Positions 43,694 through 52,314 of a stretch of DNA of 64,000 nucleotides are shown here, in pieces (within the stretch, counting starts at the first letter, position 1; every line of letters starts with the position of its first letter). The translations under genes were made by a program, and so were the position numbers. Below the pieces are notes generated by a model, which ran no database searches, was not told the DNA's origin, and saw nothing but the letters and a program-made list of their open reading frames with translations. This DNA comes from a bacterium (GTDB taxonomy: Bacteria; Armatimonadota; Zipacnadia; Zipacnadales; Zipacnadaceae): the NCBI GenBank assembly GCA_030603495.1, contig JAUVXR010000007.1:1-64000 (forward strand), given 5' to 3'.

Positions 43694-43934
43694 ATGCGCA
43701 AGATCATCATGATTACAATTGATTGCGATCTGTGCACCAAGGATATGGCACTGCGTCGGGCGGCGTTGGAGGAATTGTTTGATGCTTTCGTGGCAGGCGG
43801 GGCAACCGGTCATCGGCGGCATTGACCACAACATGGTGGATGCGCTGGCAGGAATCATAGGGCCAGTGTGGTTGGGCTACGACGTTGAACTTGCGAACAT
43901 TGACGAATGTCGGGAGGCAATTGAGAATGGCTAA
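43694..43934 (+). pseudogene. small gene of about 80 codons interrupted by a frameshift
   Basis: The ATG at 43694 encodes MRKIIMITIDCDLCTKDMA... and stops at 43825. A second frame continues with GQPVIGGIDHNMVDALAGII... and ends at 43934. Removing one G from the GGGG run at 43799-43802 joins the two into one protein of about 79 residues. Its last eight bases overlap the start of the DegT gene (ATGGCTAA), as in a coupled operon. The beginning (ITIDCD) faintly recalls a polysaccharide-deacetylase strand, but I do not recognise the family. It could be real decay or a sequence error. Confidence 0.5.
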
Positions 43935-45153
43935 GCTGGCAATAAATGGCGGCACGCCAGTGCGCAGCGAACCGTTTGCGGTCTGGCCGCAGTACACTGA
44001 AGAAGAGGCCCAGGCGGCGGCCGATGTAGTCCGCGGCGGCTGGTTAGTTGCTCACCACGGCGGACCCAGGCACGTCGAGGGATTCCAGGAGGCCTACGCG
44101 GAATATCACGGCGCAGCACATGCCATCGCCACCAGCAACGGGACAACCGCACTGCACGTTGCGCTGATGGCGGCGGGTATCGGCCCGGCTGACGAGGTGA
44201 TCGTTCCGCCGATGACCTTCCTGGCCACCGCGAGCAGCGTGCTGATGGCCAATGCCATACCGGTATTTGCCGACATCGAGCCGCAAACGCTGGGCCTTGA
44301 CCCGGAGGCCGTCCGGGCCAGGCTTACGCCGCGCACCAAGGCGATGATCGTAGTCCATCTCAACGGCTTCCCCGCCGATATGGATGGGCTGATGGCGGTT
44401 GCCGATGAGCATGACCTGGTGGTGATCGAAGACTGCGCCCACGCTCACGGCGCTGAGCATAACGGCCGCAAGGTCGGCACCATCGGCGACCTGGGCTGCT
44501 TCAGCTTCCAGCACAAGAAGCTTCTGTCGCTCGGCGAGGGCGGGATGGTTACCACCAACAGCGACGAACTGGCCGAGCGGGCTGCCGGGTTAAGAACCTT
44601 CAGTGGCCTACCCCTCTCGTACAACCTACGCATGACCGGGATCCACGCCGCCATCGGCAATATCCGCCTGGGCCGGCTCGACGCCGAGAATGACCAGCGC
44701 CGCCGCAATGCCGCCTACCTGGATGAGCGTTTTAGTCAGCTGCCGGGAATTACTCCCCAGCAGGCGCACGAGAACAGCACGGTCGCTTACTATAACTATG
44801 TGCTCCATTGCAGCAGAGCCGGGTTTGGCGTCAGTCATGAGAAGCTGCAGGAGGCCTTGCTCGCTGAGGGGCTGCCCGGAGCCTACGGCTACTCCCCGCT
44901 CCAGCGCCATGTCACTTTCCAGATGTGCGATGGCTACGGCCGGGGCTGTCCGTTTAAGTGCCCCTTCTATACTGAGATTACAACGCCTGAGCAGCGCCCG
45001 GTCTACGATGAAGCAGACACGCCCGTCGCGGTGGACATGTATGATAATGTAGTTGTTCAGTTTACCATCCACCCGCCCAACGGCGAAGCGGAGATGAAAG
45101 ATATCGCCGATATCTTCGAGAAGGTGATTACCAACATTGATGAGCTGAGGTAG
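43927..45153 (+). CDS. DegT/DnrJ/EryC1/StrS family PLP-dependent aminotransferase
   Basis: A 408-residue fold-type I enzyme, usually an aminotransferase or dehydratase for nucleotide-sugar or cyclitol substrates. It has GGTPVRSEPFAVWP (AHBA-synthase-like start), ATSNGTTALHVALMAAGI, DEVIVPPMTFLATAS, VVIEDCAHAHGA (Asp binding the PLP ring) and the Schiff-base Lys in FSFQHKKLLSLGEGGM. The C-terminal CPFKCPFYTE insert is less usual. The start overlaps the preceding small frameshifted gene. Confidence 0.9.
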   Translation: MAKLAINGGTPVRSEPFAVWPQYTEEEAQAAADVVRGGWLVAHHGGPRHVEGFQEAYAEYHGAAHAIATSNGTTALHVALMAAGIGPADEVIVPPMTFLATASSVLMANAIPVFADIEPQTLGLDPEAVRARLTPRTKAMIVVHLNGFPADMDGLMAVADEHDLVVIEDCAHAHGAEHNGRKVGTIGDLGCFSFQHKKLLSLGEGGMVTTNSDELAERAAGLRTFSGLPLSYNLRMTGIHAAIGNIRLGRLDAENDQRRRNAAYLDERFSQLPGITPQQAHENSTVAYYNYVLHCSRAGFGVSHEKLQEALLAEGLPGAYGYSPLQRHVTFQMCDGYGRGCPFKCPFYTEITTPEQRPVYDEADTPVAVDMYDNVVVQFTIHPPNGEAEMKDIADIFEKVITNIDELR

Positions 45154-45173
45154 GAGTATGTTCTGGCACAGTC

Positions 45174-45186
45174 GGGGGGGGGGGGG
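45174..45186. repeat. homopolymer run of 13 G
   Basis: Thirteen consecutive G residues, 20 bases after the DegT stop and at the start of a region of gene remnants. Such a run is exceptional in this window. It could be a slippage hotspot or a base-count error. Confidence 0.8.
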
Positions 45187-45249
45187 AATGACCGACAAGG
45201 AGTTACATCGCGGGTAGCGGTTGGGGTCGCTGCCGGTTGCGGTCATGGG

Positions 45250-45435
45250 GATGGGACTGCCCCATATCAACACCCGACTGCGTAAGTTCCTGTTTCGCCT
45301 GGCCGGCCTGAAGGTAGGCAAGGGCGGCTTCATCGGCATGCGCGGCTGGATTAACGGCTTTTGCACCACCGCATCGCCATCTGAGGCGATGTGGTGATGC
45401 CCTTCCCGGTCACGTTGGTTGCCCACGGCCCCAGG
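45250..45435 (+). pseudogene. remnant of a left-handed-helix acyltransferase
   Basis: One frame reads LPHINTRLRKFLFRLAGLKV, then GKGGFIGMRGWINGF, and soon meets a stop. A shifted frame continues with GDVVMPFPVTLVAHGPRL. Together these match the start of WcaF/LacA-like O-acetyltransferases, where LLRLAGVKVGKG is followed by a hexapeptide repeat and a V-T-L-x-x-H-G segment. The hexapeptide core is missing. It sits in a stretch of about 750 bp (45154-45899) that holds no intact gene. Confidence 0.5.
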
Positions 45436-45494
45436 CTCACAGTGCTCCCCACAACGCTCCGGGGAAGGCCCAGAAAACGGCCGGTCCCAAGGCG

Positions 45495-45679
45495 GGGAGT
45501 TCAGGTCCACCCAGCAGGCGGCCAGCTGGCAACGGCCGCGGCGGGTAGTGGCCAAGGTGGAGTGGCACTGCGGGGAGTTGTTCCCGCGAGTAGGCTTTGT
45601 GGTGACGAACCTGCGGGCCACACCGCAAGCGGTAGTGGCATTCAAAAGCCAAATGGTAAATCTCGGATACAGGCTGTAG
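45495..45679 (+). mobile_element. IS1380-family transposase remnant
   Basis: The frame reads AASWQRPRRVVAKVEWHCGE and continues LFPRVGFVVTNLRATPQAVVAF, very close to the conserved block of IS1380 transposases that precedes the FYNQRGTAEQ catalytic region. Here VVAF is followed by KSQMVNLGYRL and a stop, so the catalytic Glu region and the rest are lost. No terminal inverted repeats or target duplication are visible. It is a dead internal fragment. Confidence 0.65.
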
Positions 45680-45734
45680 GACTGACATAGCAACTGGTAC
45701 AACAAATTGTGGCAATTCATCTCTGAAGAACGAT

Positions 45735-45812
45735 GAGAATGTGCTCGTCACCGAGGATGGCTACGAGTGGCTGCCCCCGCTTACCAATGACCTATGGGTT
45801 AGTCGAGAAGTG
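45735..45812 (+). pseudogene. possible C-terminal fragment of an M24 (Xaa-Pro-type) peptidase
   Basis: The frame reads ENVLVTEDGYEWLPPLTNDL and continues WVSREV. This resembles the last strand of M24 peptidases, which often end with M-V-L-V-T-E-x-G-x-E-x-L. It runs on in frame without a stop into the leader of the next gene. Only about 26 codons match. Low confidence. Confidence 0.25.
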
Positions 45813-45899
45813 AGACCATCGGTGCACAAAGGTGCCGGCCTGGCTGTCGTCGAAAACCAGATCAGCAATACAACAGCGAACGTTAGGAGAACTGAGAAG

Positions 45900-46997
45900 A
45901 TGAACGCCAAAGAACGAGTCCGTATAGCTATGAGTGGAGGCACGCCGGATCGGGTGCCGGTAGTACCCCAAATCTGCCCACCGCATGCCATCCGAGTTGC
46001 CGGTCTGCCCTTCAAGGAGACGATTGTAGATCGGCTGCGCAACCCCCGCAAGTACGACCTACTTGAACCCGAGTGTGCCCTGGGCTACGGTGTTGATGGT
46101 GTGCGGGTCTGGATAGGAGCCAGTCCCCGCAATATTGAGTGGCAGGGCGAGAACGCTTACGAGGTGGATGTAGAGACTGGCGAGCGGATTGGCATGGTAG
46201 ATTTTATGGGTGGTGGAGAGGTGTTGCGCCTACCCTCGCAGCGCCGGCAACTCACCGACGAGGACATAGAGGCGATTGAGGTTGTCCCAGCAGAAGACCT
46301 ATTGGAGAGCGAAGCGCTCATACCAATGAAAAAAGTGGTAGCAGAATACGGCGACAAGCTCTTCATCATTGGCCCGCCGGGCGGATTCAACCTTGAGACG
46401 CTCAGCGTCACCCAGGGCATCGAGCCGACTCTGATCGACATAATTGAGCGTCCTGACTTTATCAAGCGGCATAGCGAGAAAATGCTGGCGGTTACGATCC
46501 AGAGAGCTATTGCCATGGCAAAAGCTGGGGCCGAAGCATTCTACATTGGCCAGACCTTCGGCCAATTCATGAGCCCAGATCAGTTCAAGGAGCTTTTCCT
46601 ACCGTACTTCCAGCAGTTTGTGCAGACCTTGCGGCCTTACGGTCCGCTCATCTACTTGCACATGTGTGGACAGGTGACGCACCTACTCGATCTGATGGTC
46701 GAGACCGGGGTGGACTGCGTGGAACCAATGGATGAGGTGGGCGGGACTTCGGTTGCGCAGACAAAGCAGCGCATTGGTGACCAGGTGGCACTGATGGGCG
46801 GCGTTAATACCGTGGTTCTGGCCCACGGCACGCTCGAGGAAGTCAGGGAGGACTGCATCCGCTGCATTGGCGAGGCGGGCGCTGATGGTGGCTACATCCT
46901 GGCGGCTGGTGACATGCTGCCCACGGAGACCGATCCCGAAAAGGTGAAAGTGATGCTCGAGTGCGCGAAAGAGGTCGGACGGTACGACTGTGGCTAA
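45900..46997 (+). CDS. uroporphyrinogen-decarboxylase-like (URO-D/methyltransferase) protein
   Basis: A 365-residue TIM-barrel protein of the URO-D superfamily, which includes heme-pathway HemE and zinc-dependent corrinoid methyltransferases (MtaA/MtbA). It has MNAKERVRIAMSGGTPDRVP at the N-terminus and IYLHMCGQVTHLLDLMVETGVDCVEPMD, whose His-x-Cys is the methyltransferase-type zinc motif. The HemE decarboxylation residues are not evident. No corrinoid protein is next to it. The start has AGGAGA about ten bases upstream. It is more likely a methyltransferase-like protein than HemE. Confidence 0.82.
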   Translation: MNAKERVRIAMSGGTPDRVPVVPQICPPHAIRVAGLPFKETIVDRLRNPRKYDLLEPECALGYGVDGVRVWIGASPRNIEWQGENAYEVDVETGERIGMVDFMGGGEVLRLPSQRRQLTDEDIEAIEVVPAEDLLESEALIPMKKVVAEYGDKLFIIGPPGGFNLETLSVTQGIEPTLIDIIERPDFIKRHSEKMLAVTIQRAIAMAKAGAEAFYIGQTFGQFMSPDQFKELFLPYFQQFVQTLRPYGPLIYLHMCGQVTHLLDLMVETGVDCVEPMDEVGGTSVAQTKQRIGDQVALMGGVNTVVLAHGTLEEVREDCIRCIGEAGADGGYILAAGDMLPTETDPEKVKVMLECAKEVGRYDCG

Positions 46998-47049
46998 CCA
47001 GGGGCCCCCAATAATCCAAACTCTTGCCGCTGTATTGAACGTAATATTA

Positions 47050-47219
47050 CACCTGCGAGACCGTGGCTGATCTGGATGATACAGGCCAGGCAGGCGCCCG
47101 CCGCCAGTGCGCGCCGGCACACCGCTGCCCAGCAGACCAGACAGAATGCGCACGGCCACCCCGTCGGCGAGTTGTTGATACGCAGGAATACCACACTTGT
47201 AGTCAATCTCTATTATCAT
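47050..47219 (-). pseudogene. decayed GntR (YtrA-type) regulator
   Basis: On the minus strand an ATG at 47219 opens MIIEIDYKCGIPAYQQLADG and continues VAVRILSGLLGSG. This is the start of YtrA-like GntR repressors (IDYKSGIPIYQQLVDGV..I.SGLL.PGD.LPS). After SGLLGSG the frame is lost; the adjacent frame holds a faint continuation (IIQISHGLAGV). The rest of the winged helix is gone. The 462 bp between 46998 and 47459 otherwise contain only the nuo promoter. Confidence 0.55.
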
Positions 47220-47280
47220 CGCCCACCGGTGTGTAGTTCGACGGTGCACCTGCTTTGTCCTTGTGCTGCCGGAAAGACTC

Positions 47281-47309
47281 TTGACAACGGCGCATAATAC
47301 TGGTACACT
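47281..47309 (+). promoter_or_regulatory. sigma70 promoter of the nuo operon
   Basis: TTGACA (47281-47286), 17 bp, TACACT (47304-47309). Perfect -35 and spacing, weaker -10. Transcription would start near 47316, leaving a leader of about 140 nt before nuoA. Confidence 0.55.
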
Positions 47310-47459
47310 CTGTTTGTTGCTTGGCCGACAATCTCCTCAGAGTGAATTCTCGCCCCTACGCATAGTCAGGGGCATCTGAGTGTTGAGTAATGGTAGCTTC
47401 GTCGGCCTCGATTCTCATCGTCTCCGAATTTGGACGTTAACGTAAGGTCTGAACGAACA

Positions 47460-47834
47460 ATGGCACTTGAGTACGGACCAGTCGGCCTGTTTGTTATAGG
47501 CGGCTTTGTCTTTGCCATTGTGGCTCTGGGCATTGCCTACCTTATTCGCCCGGCTGATACCTACGACCGCAAGCTGATCACCTACGAATGTGGCATAGTC
47601 CCGCTCACCCCGGCGTGGCACCGCTTCCGCATCAGCTACTACATCATCGCTCTGCTGTTCTTGATATTCGAAGTCGAGGCAGCCTTCCTGTTTCCCTGGG
47701 CGGTGGTGCTGCGCGATCTGAGTGGTCCGCAAGCGTGGGGATTGTTGCCGCTGGCCGAGATGGGCATATTCCTGGGGATTCTGCTGCTGGGGCTGGTTTA
47801 CGCGTGGCGCAAGGGTGATTTGCAGTGGAACTGA
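47460..47834 (+). CDS. nuoA: NADH-quinone oxidoreductase subunit A
   Basis: Membrane subunit of complex I, 124 residues with three transmembrane helices. The loop motif [11 protein letters not shown] near residue 45 includes the conserved Glu-Cys-Gly at the Q-module junction, and the acidic [14 protein letters not shown] is the second hallmark. The ATG at 47460 gives the family start. First gene of an eleven-gene nuo cluster. Confidence 0.93.
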   Translation: MALEYGPVGLFVIGGFVFAIVALGIAYLIRPADTYDRKLITYECGIVPLTPAWHRFRISYYIIALLFLIFEVEAAFLFPWAVVLRDLSGPQAWGLLPLAEMGIFLGILLLGLVYAWRKGDLQWN

Positions 47835-47836
47835 GC

Positions 47837-48403
47837 ATGATGGACGAACCGCTGCGCCGCCTTGCCCGCAAATACCGGGAAACACCGGCGGCGCGGGCGC
47901 TTATTAAGGTGGTGGACAAGATCCTCAACACTGGTCGGGCCTGCTCGGTCTGGCCGCTGGGCTTTGGTCTGGCCTGCTGCGCCATCGAGATGATGGCCTC
48001 GGCAGCGTCCCGCTACGACCTCGACCGGTTCGGCATGATCCTGCGCCCGTCGCCACGTCAGGCGGATCTGATGATCGTGGCGGGTACCGTCACGATGAAG
48101 ATGGCGCCCATCCTGGAGCGGCTCTACCACCAGATGCCCGAGCCCAAGTACGTTATGGCGCTGGGCAACTGTGCGATAAGTGGCGGGCGGTTCTACCGGG
48201 ATGCCTACAGTGTTGTCAATGGCGTAGACCGGATCATGCCAGTTGATGTCTACGTGCCGGGCTGTCCGCCTCGTCCCGAAGGGCTAATCAACGGACTGCT
48301 GGAGATCCATGATATCATTCGCCGGGACTCGCTCGCGGACGGGCCTTATGTCGAAGGCCGTCGGCCCGAGTACCGGCAGTACCCTAGAATAGAAGATGAG
48401 TGA
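47837..48403 (+). CDS. nuoB: NADH-quinone oxidoreductase subunit B
   Basis: Peripheral subunit carrying cluster N2, the last iron-sulfur centre before quinone. The cysteines are in [10 protein letters not shown] (tandem Cys), [10 protein letters not shown] and [10 protein letters not shown]. It is 188 residues from ATG 47837; an ATG at 47825 overlapping nuoA is possible. Its stop overlaps the start of nuoC. Confidence 0.94.
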   Translation: MMDEPLRRLARKYRETPAARALIKVVDKILNTGRACSVWPLGFGLACCAIEMMASAASRYDLDRFGMILRPSPRQADLMIVAGTVTMKMAPILERLYHQMPEPKYVMALGNCAISGGRFYRDAYSVVNGVDRIMPVDVYVPGCPPRPEGLINGLLEIHDIIRRDSLADGPYVEGRRPEYRQYPRIEDE

Positions 48404-48941
48404 TAGCCGGAACAATCTGGGCATTGCCACCGAATTGCGTAGGCGGTTCGGCGAGGGGCTCCTTCGGGCGGAGGAGGATGAGCCTGGTACGCTGCACGTG
48501 GAGGTTGATGCGGGCGTCATTGTCGAGGTCTGCCGCTTCCTGTCCGAGCAAGCGCAGCCGCCGTATCCGTATCTGTCCGATGCTTTCGGCGCTGACTACG
48601 AGGATCACTTGCAGGTGGTCTACCACCTGTTCCGACCCGAGACCGGTGAAGGTGCACTGGTGCGCGCCAATATGGCGCGTGACGAAGCCGTACTGCCTAC
48701 GCTGGCAGGTCTGTACAACACGGCGAACTGGGCCGAGCGTGAGATTGCCGAGATGTTTGGGGTTACCTTTGACGGTCATCCTGATCCCCGTAAATTGTTG
48801 CTGCCAGATGATTGGGTCGGCTATCCGCTGCGCAAGGACTATAACCTCCCGGACCACGTGTATCTGAGGCCCGAGCCGCTGCACGAGGATCCGCAGGCCT
48901 TCCTCGCAGGGGAAGCTGAACCCGAAGTGACCGACGAATGA
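48396..48941 (+). CDS. nuoC: NADH-quinone oxidoreductase subunit C
   Basis: A 181-residue peripheral subunit (30-kDa family) that packs against NuoD and NuoB. The signature is [30 protein letters not shown], followed by [10 protein letters not shown]. The gene overlaps nuoB by eight bases and nuoD by four (ATGA). It is separate from nuoD, not fused. Confidence 0.93.
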   Translation: MSDSRNNLGIATELRRRFGEGLLRAEEDEPGTLHVEVDAGVIVEVCRFLSEQAQPPYPYLSDAFGADYEDHLQVVYHLFRPETGEGALVRANMARDEAVLPTLAGLYNTANWAEREIAEMFGVTFDGHPDPRKLLLPDDWVGYPLRKDYNLPDHVYLRPEPLHEDPQAFLAGEAEPEVTDE

Positions 48942-50056
48942 GCGAGACCACGGTAGCCGGCCTGACAACCGAAGAGATGATCGTTAACGTGGGGCCGCAG
49001 CATCCCAGCACTCACGGTGTGCTGCGCTTTGTTGTGACCCTGGACGGCGAGAGAGTCAACGAGTGCGTCTCTCATATCGGCTACCTGCACAGCTCGTTGG
49101 AGAAGATTGCCGAGACGCTGCGCTATGAGCAATATATCACCAACACCGACCGCTTCGATTATCTCAACGGCCTGGGCAACGAACTGTGCTACGTCCAGGC
49201 CGTGGAGAAGCTGCTGGGCATTGAGCCGCCGCTCCGCACCAGGTTCATCCGCACGGTGATGGCCGAGCTTAAGCGCATATCCAGCCATCTGGTCTATCTG
49301 GGCTGTTACGGTAATGACATCGGCGCCGTCACCATATTCCTGCACGCCTTCCGCGAGCGTGAACTGCTGATGGATATATTCGAGGCAGTGACCGGGGGGC
49401 GGCTGCTGTATAACTACTTGCGCATCGGCGGGCTCCGCAACGACCTGCCCACCGGCTTTGGGGATCAGGTGCACAGGTTCCTAGACCACTTCCCCCGGCG
49501 CCTGACAGAGATGACCGACCTGCTTACCGAGAACCGTATCTTCATCGGCCGGACGCGGGGTGTGGGCATGCTCACCGCCGAACAGGCGCTCAGCTATGGC
49601 GTGACCGGCCCGTCACTACGGGGCTGCGGCGTGCCCTATGATCTGCGCAAGTTGCGACCGTATGCTGCCTATGACCAGGTCGAATTCGACATTCCCACAT
49701 TTCCTGAGGGCGATTGCCTGTCGCGGCATCTGGTACGCATGGAGGAGATGCGCCAGAGTCTGCGAATAGTGCGCCAGCTTCTGGACAAGATGCCCGACGG
49801 CGAAATACAGGCGGAGGTGCCGCGGCGCCTCAGGCCGGAGGCGGGCGAAGTTTACGAGCGGGTCGAGTCGCCGCGCGGCGAACTCGGTTGTTATCTGGTT
49901 AGCGATGGTAGTGACAAGCCCTACCGAATGCACTGGCGGGGCCCGTCATTCTATAACCTGCAGGTGCTGCCGGAAATGGTACGCGGGGGCCTGGTCGCTG
50001 ACTTCATTGCCACGCTCGGTAGCCTGGACCCAGTGGCCCCGGATATAGATCGGTAG
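48938..50056 (+). CDS. nuoD: NADH-quinone oxidoreductase subunit D
   Basis: A 372-residue quinone-site subunit (49-kDa family, related to NiFe-hydrogenase large subunits). GPQHPSTHGVLRF near the start contains the conserved His of the quinone pocket, and YEQYITNTDRFDYLNGLGNE and GCGVPYDLRKLRPYAAYD follow. The stop codon TAG is the first part of a palindromic repeat (GGTAGGACAGG from 50052), so the repeat supplied the end of the gene. Confidence 0.95.
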   Translation: MSETTVAGLTTEEMIVNVGPQHPSTHGVLRFVVTLDGERVNECVSHIGYLHSSLEKIAETLRYEQYITNTDRFDYLNGLGNELCYVQAVEKLLGIEPPLRTRFIRTVMAELKRISSHLVYLGCYGNDIGAVTIFLHAFRERELLMDIFEAVTGGRLLYNYLRIGGLRNDLPTGFGDQVHRFLDHFPRRLTEMTDLLTENRIFIGRTRGVGMLTAEQALSYGVTGPSLRGCGVPYDLRKLRPYAAYDQVEFDIPTFPEGDCLSRHLVRMEEMRQSLRIVRQLLDKMPDGEIQAEVPRRLRPEAGEVYERVESPRGELGCYLVSDGSDKPYRMHWRGPSFYNLQVLPEMVRGGLVADFIATLGSLDPVAPDIDR

Positions 50057-50146
50057 GACAGGCACATAAGGGCGGTAGGACAGGCGTCTCGCCTGTCCAC
50101 CTTAAACCTTAAACCTTTGGCGACAGGCGCGACGCCTGTCGTACCG
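50052..50146. repeat. composite R1 repeats between nuoD and nuoH
   Basis: A truncated head (GGTAGGACAGGCAC, 50052-50065) is followed by a full palindrome (50074-50098), a spacer containing a CCTTAAA direct repeat, and an inverted palindrome (about 50119-50146). It lies inside the nuo operon and ends seven bases before the nuoH start codon, so the hairpin could mask the nuoH ribosome-binding region. Confidence 0.85.
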
Positions 50147-50152
50147 AAACAA

Positions 50153-51253
50153 ATGGCAAACACAGTGGTGAAGACAATTCTGGATGTGATTCGCGTCTGG
50201 GCGGAAAACCTCGCCCGGCACTGGGGCATACCCCCTGTGTTTGTGAGCATCCTGGCGTGGATTGCCGCTTTTGTGTTCGTGATTGTACTGGTCCTGCTGA
50301 TGGTCCTGCTGGCCGTGTACCTGGAGCGCAAGGTCAGCGGCTATATCCAGTCGCGGCTGGGGCCGATGCGGGTGGGGCCGATCGGTCTGTTCCAGACACC
50401 GATGGACGCGCTGAAGATTCTGACCAAGGAAGACATTGTCCCCCGCGACGCCGACAAGATTATGCACACCATTGGGCCGGTCTTCTTCTTCGTCGTTGCG
50501 GTGGCAGGTTACGTGGTGATTCCGTGGGACCGAGGTGCGATCGCTGCCCGGGTAGTTGACCTGAACATCGGCGTCCTGTTGGTTATGGCTCTGTCTTCGT
50601 TGGGTCTGCTGGGGATTATGGTCGGCGGCTGGGGCTCGAATAACAAGTGGTCGCTGCTCGGCGCGATGCGCGCTGTGGCCCAGATGATCAGCTATGAAGT
50701 TGCCCTGCTGCTAGCGATTGTCTGCGTAGTTATGCAAGCCGGCTCGCTGTCACTGGCGGCGATAACTGCCGACCAGGGCGGCAGCCTCCTCCAGTGGAAT
50801 ATCCTGCGCTGGTGGATGTGGCCGGCGCTACTCCTGTATGTGATTGCATCCGCCGCTGAGTCTAAGCGCATTCCCTTTGACATCCCGGAGGCGGAAAGCG
50901 AGCTGGTCTCTGGATACCACACCGAATACTCGGGGATGAAGTTCGGCTTCTTCTTCCTGGGCGAGTACGCACATCTGTTTGTCATCGCACTCATCGGTAC
51001 GATACTGTTCTTGGGCGGCTGGCAGTCACCACTGCCCGGGTCCATCGCCGACTTTGTCCCTGGTTTCATCTGGCTGATGGCCAAGGCTCTTGCCATCATC
51101 ATCATAACGATGTGGGTTCGCTGGACGCTGCCCCGGTTGCGGGTTGACCAGCTTATGCAATTTGCCTGGAAGGGGCTCGTCCCGCTGGGCTTTGTCGCGA
51201 TTCTGGTAACTGGGCTGGCCGTTGCTCTGGGACTGGGTGGAGGGGGAATATAG
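50153..51253 (+). CDS. nuoH: NADH-quinone oxidoreductase subunit H
   Basis: A 366-residue membrane subunit with about eight helices that forms the quinone channel with NuoD and NuoB. Hallmarks: YLERKVSGYIQSRLGPMRVG, QTPMDALKILTKED, and RIPFDIPEAESELVSGYHTEYSG. No good Shine-Dalgarno sequence is seen before the ATG at 50153, because the repeat abuts it. Confidence 0.95.
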   Translation: MANTVVKTILDVIRVWAENLARHWGIPPVFVSILAWIAAFVFVIVLVLLMVLLAVYLERKVSGYIQSRLGPMRVGPIGLFQTPMDALKILTKEDIVPRDADKIMHTIGPVFFFVVAVAGYVVIPWDRGAIAARVVDLNIGVLLVMALSSLGLLGIMVGGWGSNNKWSLLGAMRAVAQMISYEVALLLAIVCVVMQAGSLSLAAITADQGGSLLQWNILRWWMWPALLLYVIASAAESKRIPFDIPEAESELVSGYHTEYSGMKFGFFFLGEYAHLFVIALIGTILFLGGWQSPLPGSIADFVPGFIWLMAKALAIIIITMWVRWTLPRLRVDQLMQFAWKGLVPLGFVAILVTGLAVALGLGGGGI

Positions 51254-51256
51254 CGG

Positions 51257-51733
51257 ATGTGGGGCTACGTGCGCGATATCTGGCAGGGCGCCAAGAGCAT
51301 CGTCGTGGGTCATATTGTGACTTTTCGCAACTTCTGGCGACCGAAGATCACCGACCGCTACCCCCACAGCGATGCAGGCAAGAATTGGCGGCCAGGGCCG
51401 GGTTACCGCGGTGGCTTTGCCCTGCTGAAAAGTGATGAAGAAGACCGAGAACTGCGCTGCACGGCTTGCATGAGCTGCGCGCGGGCCTGCCCGGTGGGTT
51501 GCATTCACATTGAGGGCGAAGGTAAGGGCAAAGAGCGCCATCCCGTGTCGTTTTACATAGACATGGGCTTGTGTGTCTATTGCCATCAGTGCGTAGAGGC
51601 CTGCCCCAAGGATGCGCTGACGATGACCGACGAGTACGAAATCTCCGGGACGAGCCGCGCAGTGCTGGTCCGTAATCTGGAGGAGCTTGTGGCTGCCGGT
51701 GAGGGCCGAACGGAGGTCTCACGAGTAGTATGA
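51257..51733 (+). CDS. nuoI: NADH-quinone oxidoreductase subunit I
   Basis: A 158-residue ferredoxin-like subunit with two [4Fe-4S] motifs, CTACMSCARACPVGC and CVYCHQCVEACPKDA. In standard complex I these are N6a and N6b, which pass electrons from NuoG to NuoB. Because NuoG is not encoded here, this subunit could be the direct entry point for ferredoxin (inference). It overlaps nuoJ by four bases. Confidence 0.94.
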   Translation: MWGYVRDIWQGAKSIVVGHIVTFRNFWRPKITDRYPHSDAGKNWRPGPGYRGGFALLKSDEEDRELRCTACMSCARACPVGCIHIEGEGKGKERHPVSFYIDMGLCVYCHQCVEACPKDALTMTDEYEISGTSRAVLVRNLEELVAAGEGRTEVSRVV

Positions 51734-52314
51734 CTTGGGCGGACTGGTTTGACCAATTGGCCTTCTTCGTGGTAGCCGGGATTACTATTGTTGCCGCCGC
51801 CGGTGTGGTCTTTGTTCCCCGGATTATCCACGCCTGCCTTTGTCTACTGGTAGCGTTGATCGGCATCGCGGGACTATATGGGTTGATGGCGGCGCATCTG
51901 CTCCTGGCGATCCAGTTACTCGTCTACGCCGGCGGTATTGCCGTTCTGATTCTGTTTGCGATTATGCTGCTCCATCGGCGCAGCGATGGGGGAATTCTCG
52001 GCGGCACGCGCAACCTGATTATCGGGCTGCCTGCGACGGTCATCGTCTGGTTTGTGGTCGCAGCGGCGGTGATATTCAGCAAGTGGCACTATCTGCCGGG
52101 CGGCGGCACCGTCTCACCGCAAGCGGACAGTAACGTGCGCATCATTGGCGAATTGCTGCTCAGTCGGCATCTGCTGGCGTTTGAGCTGGTATCAGTGGTG
52201 ATGCTGATGGCACTGGTCGGTGCGATAATCATTGCTCGGGAGGATAGGTCAACAGACAGTGGCCAGCAAGTGGCTGGGCAGCAGACTGGGGAATCAGGAG
52301 GTAATGCGCAATGA
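51730..52314 (+). CDS. nuoJ: NADH-quinone oxidoreductase subunit J
   Basis: A 194-residue membrane subunit with five predicted helices. The motif LLAIQLLVYAGGIAVLILFAIMLLHR is typical of NuoJ helices 2-3. The hydrophilic tail is short. It overlaps nuoI and nuoK by four bases each, indicating coupled translation. Confidence 0.92.
   Translation: MTWADWFDQLAFFVVAGITIVAAAGVVFVPRIIHACLCLLVALIGIAGLYGLMAAHLLLAIQLLVYAGGIAVLILFAIMLLHRRSDGGILGGTRNLIIGLPATVIVWFVVAAAVIFSKWHYLPGGGTVSPQADSNVRIIGELLLSRHLLAFELVSVVMLMALVGAIIIAREDRSTDSGQQVAGQQTGESGGNAQ

Noticed and set aside
43780..43830. Programmed +1 frameshift in the small gene before degT
   Set aside because: There is no slippery heptamer, stimulating hairpin or in-frame stop context typical of recoding; a GGGG length change explains it more simply.
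45900..46997. HemE, true uroporphyrinogen decarboxylase
   Set aside because: The His-x-Cys (HMCG) motif and gene context fit the methyltransferase-like branch; the residues typical of HemE are not apparent and no other heme gene is near.
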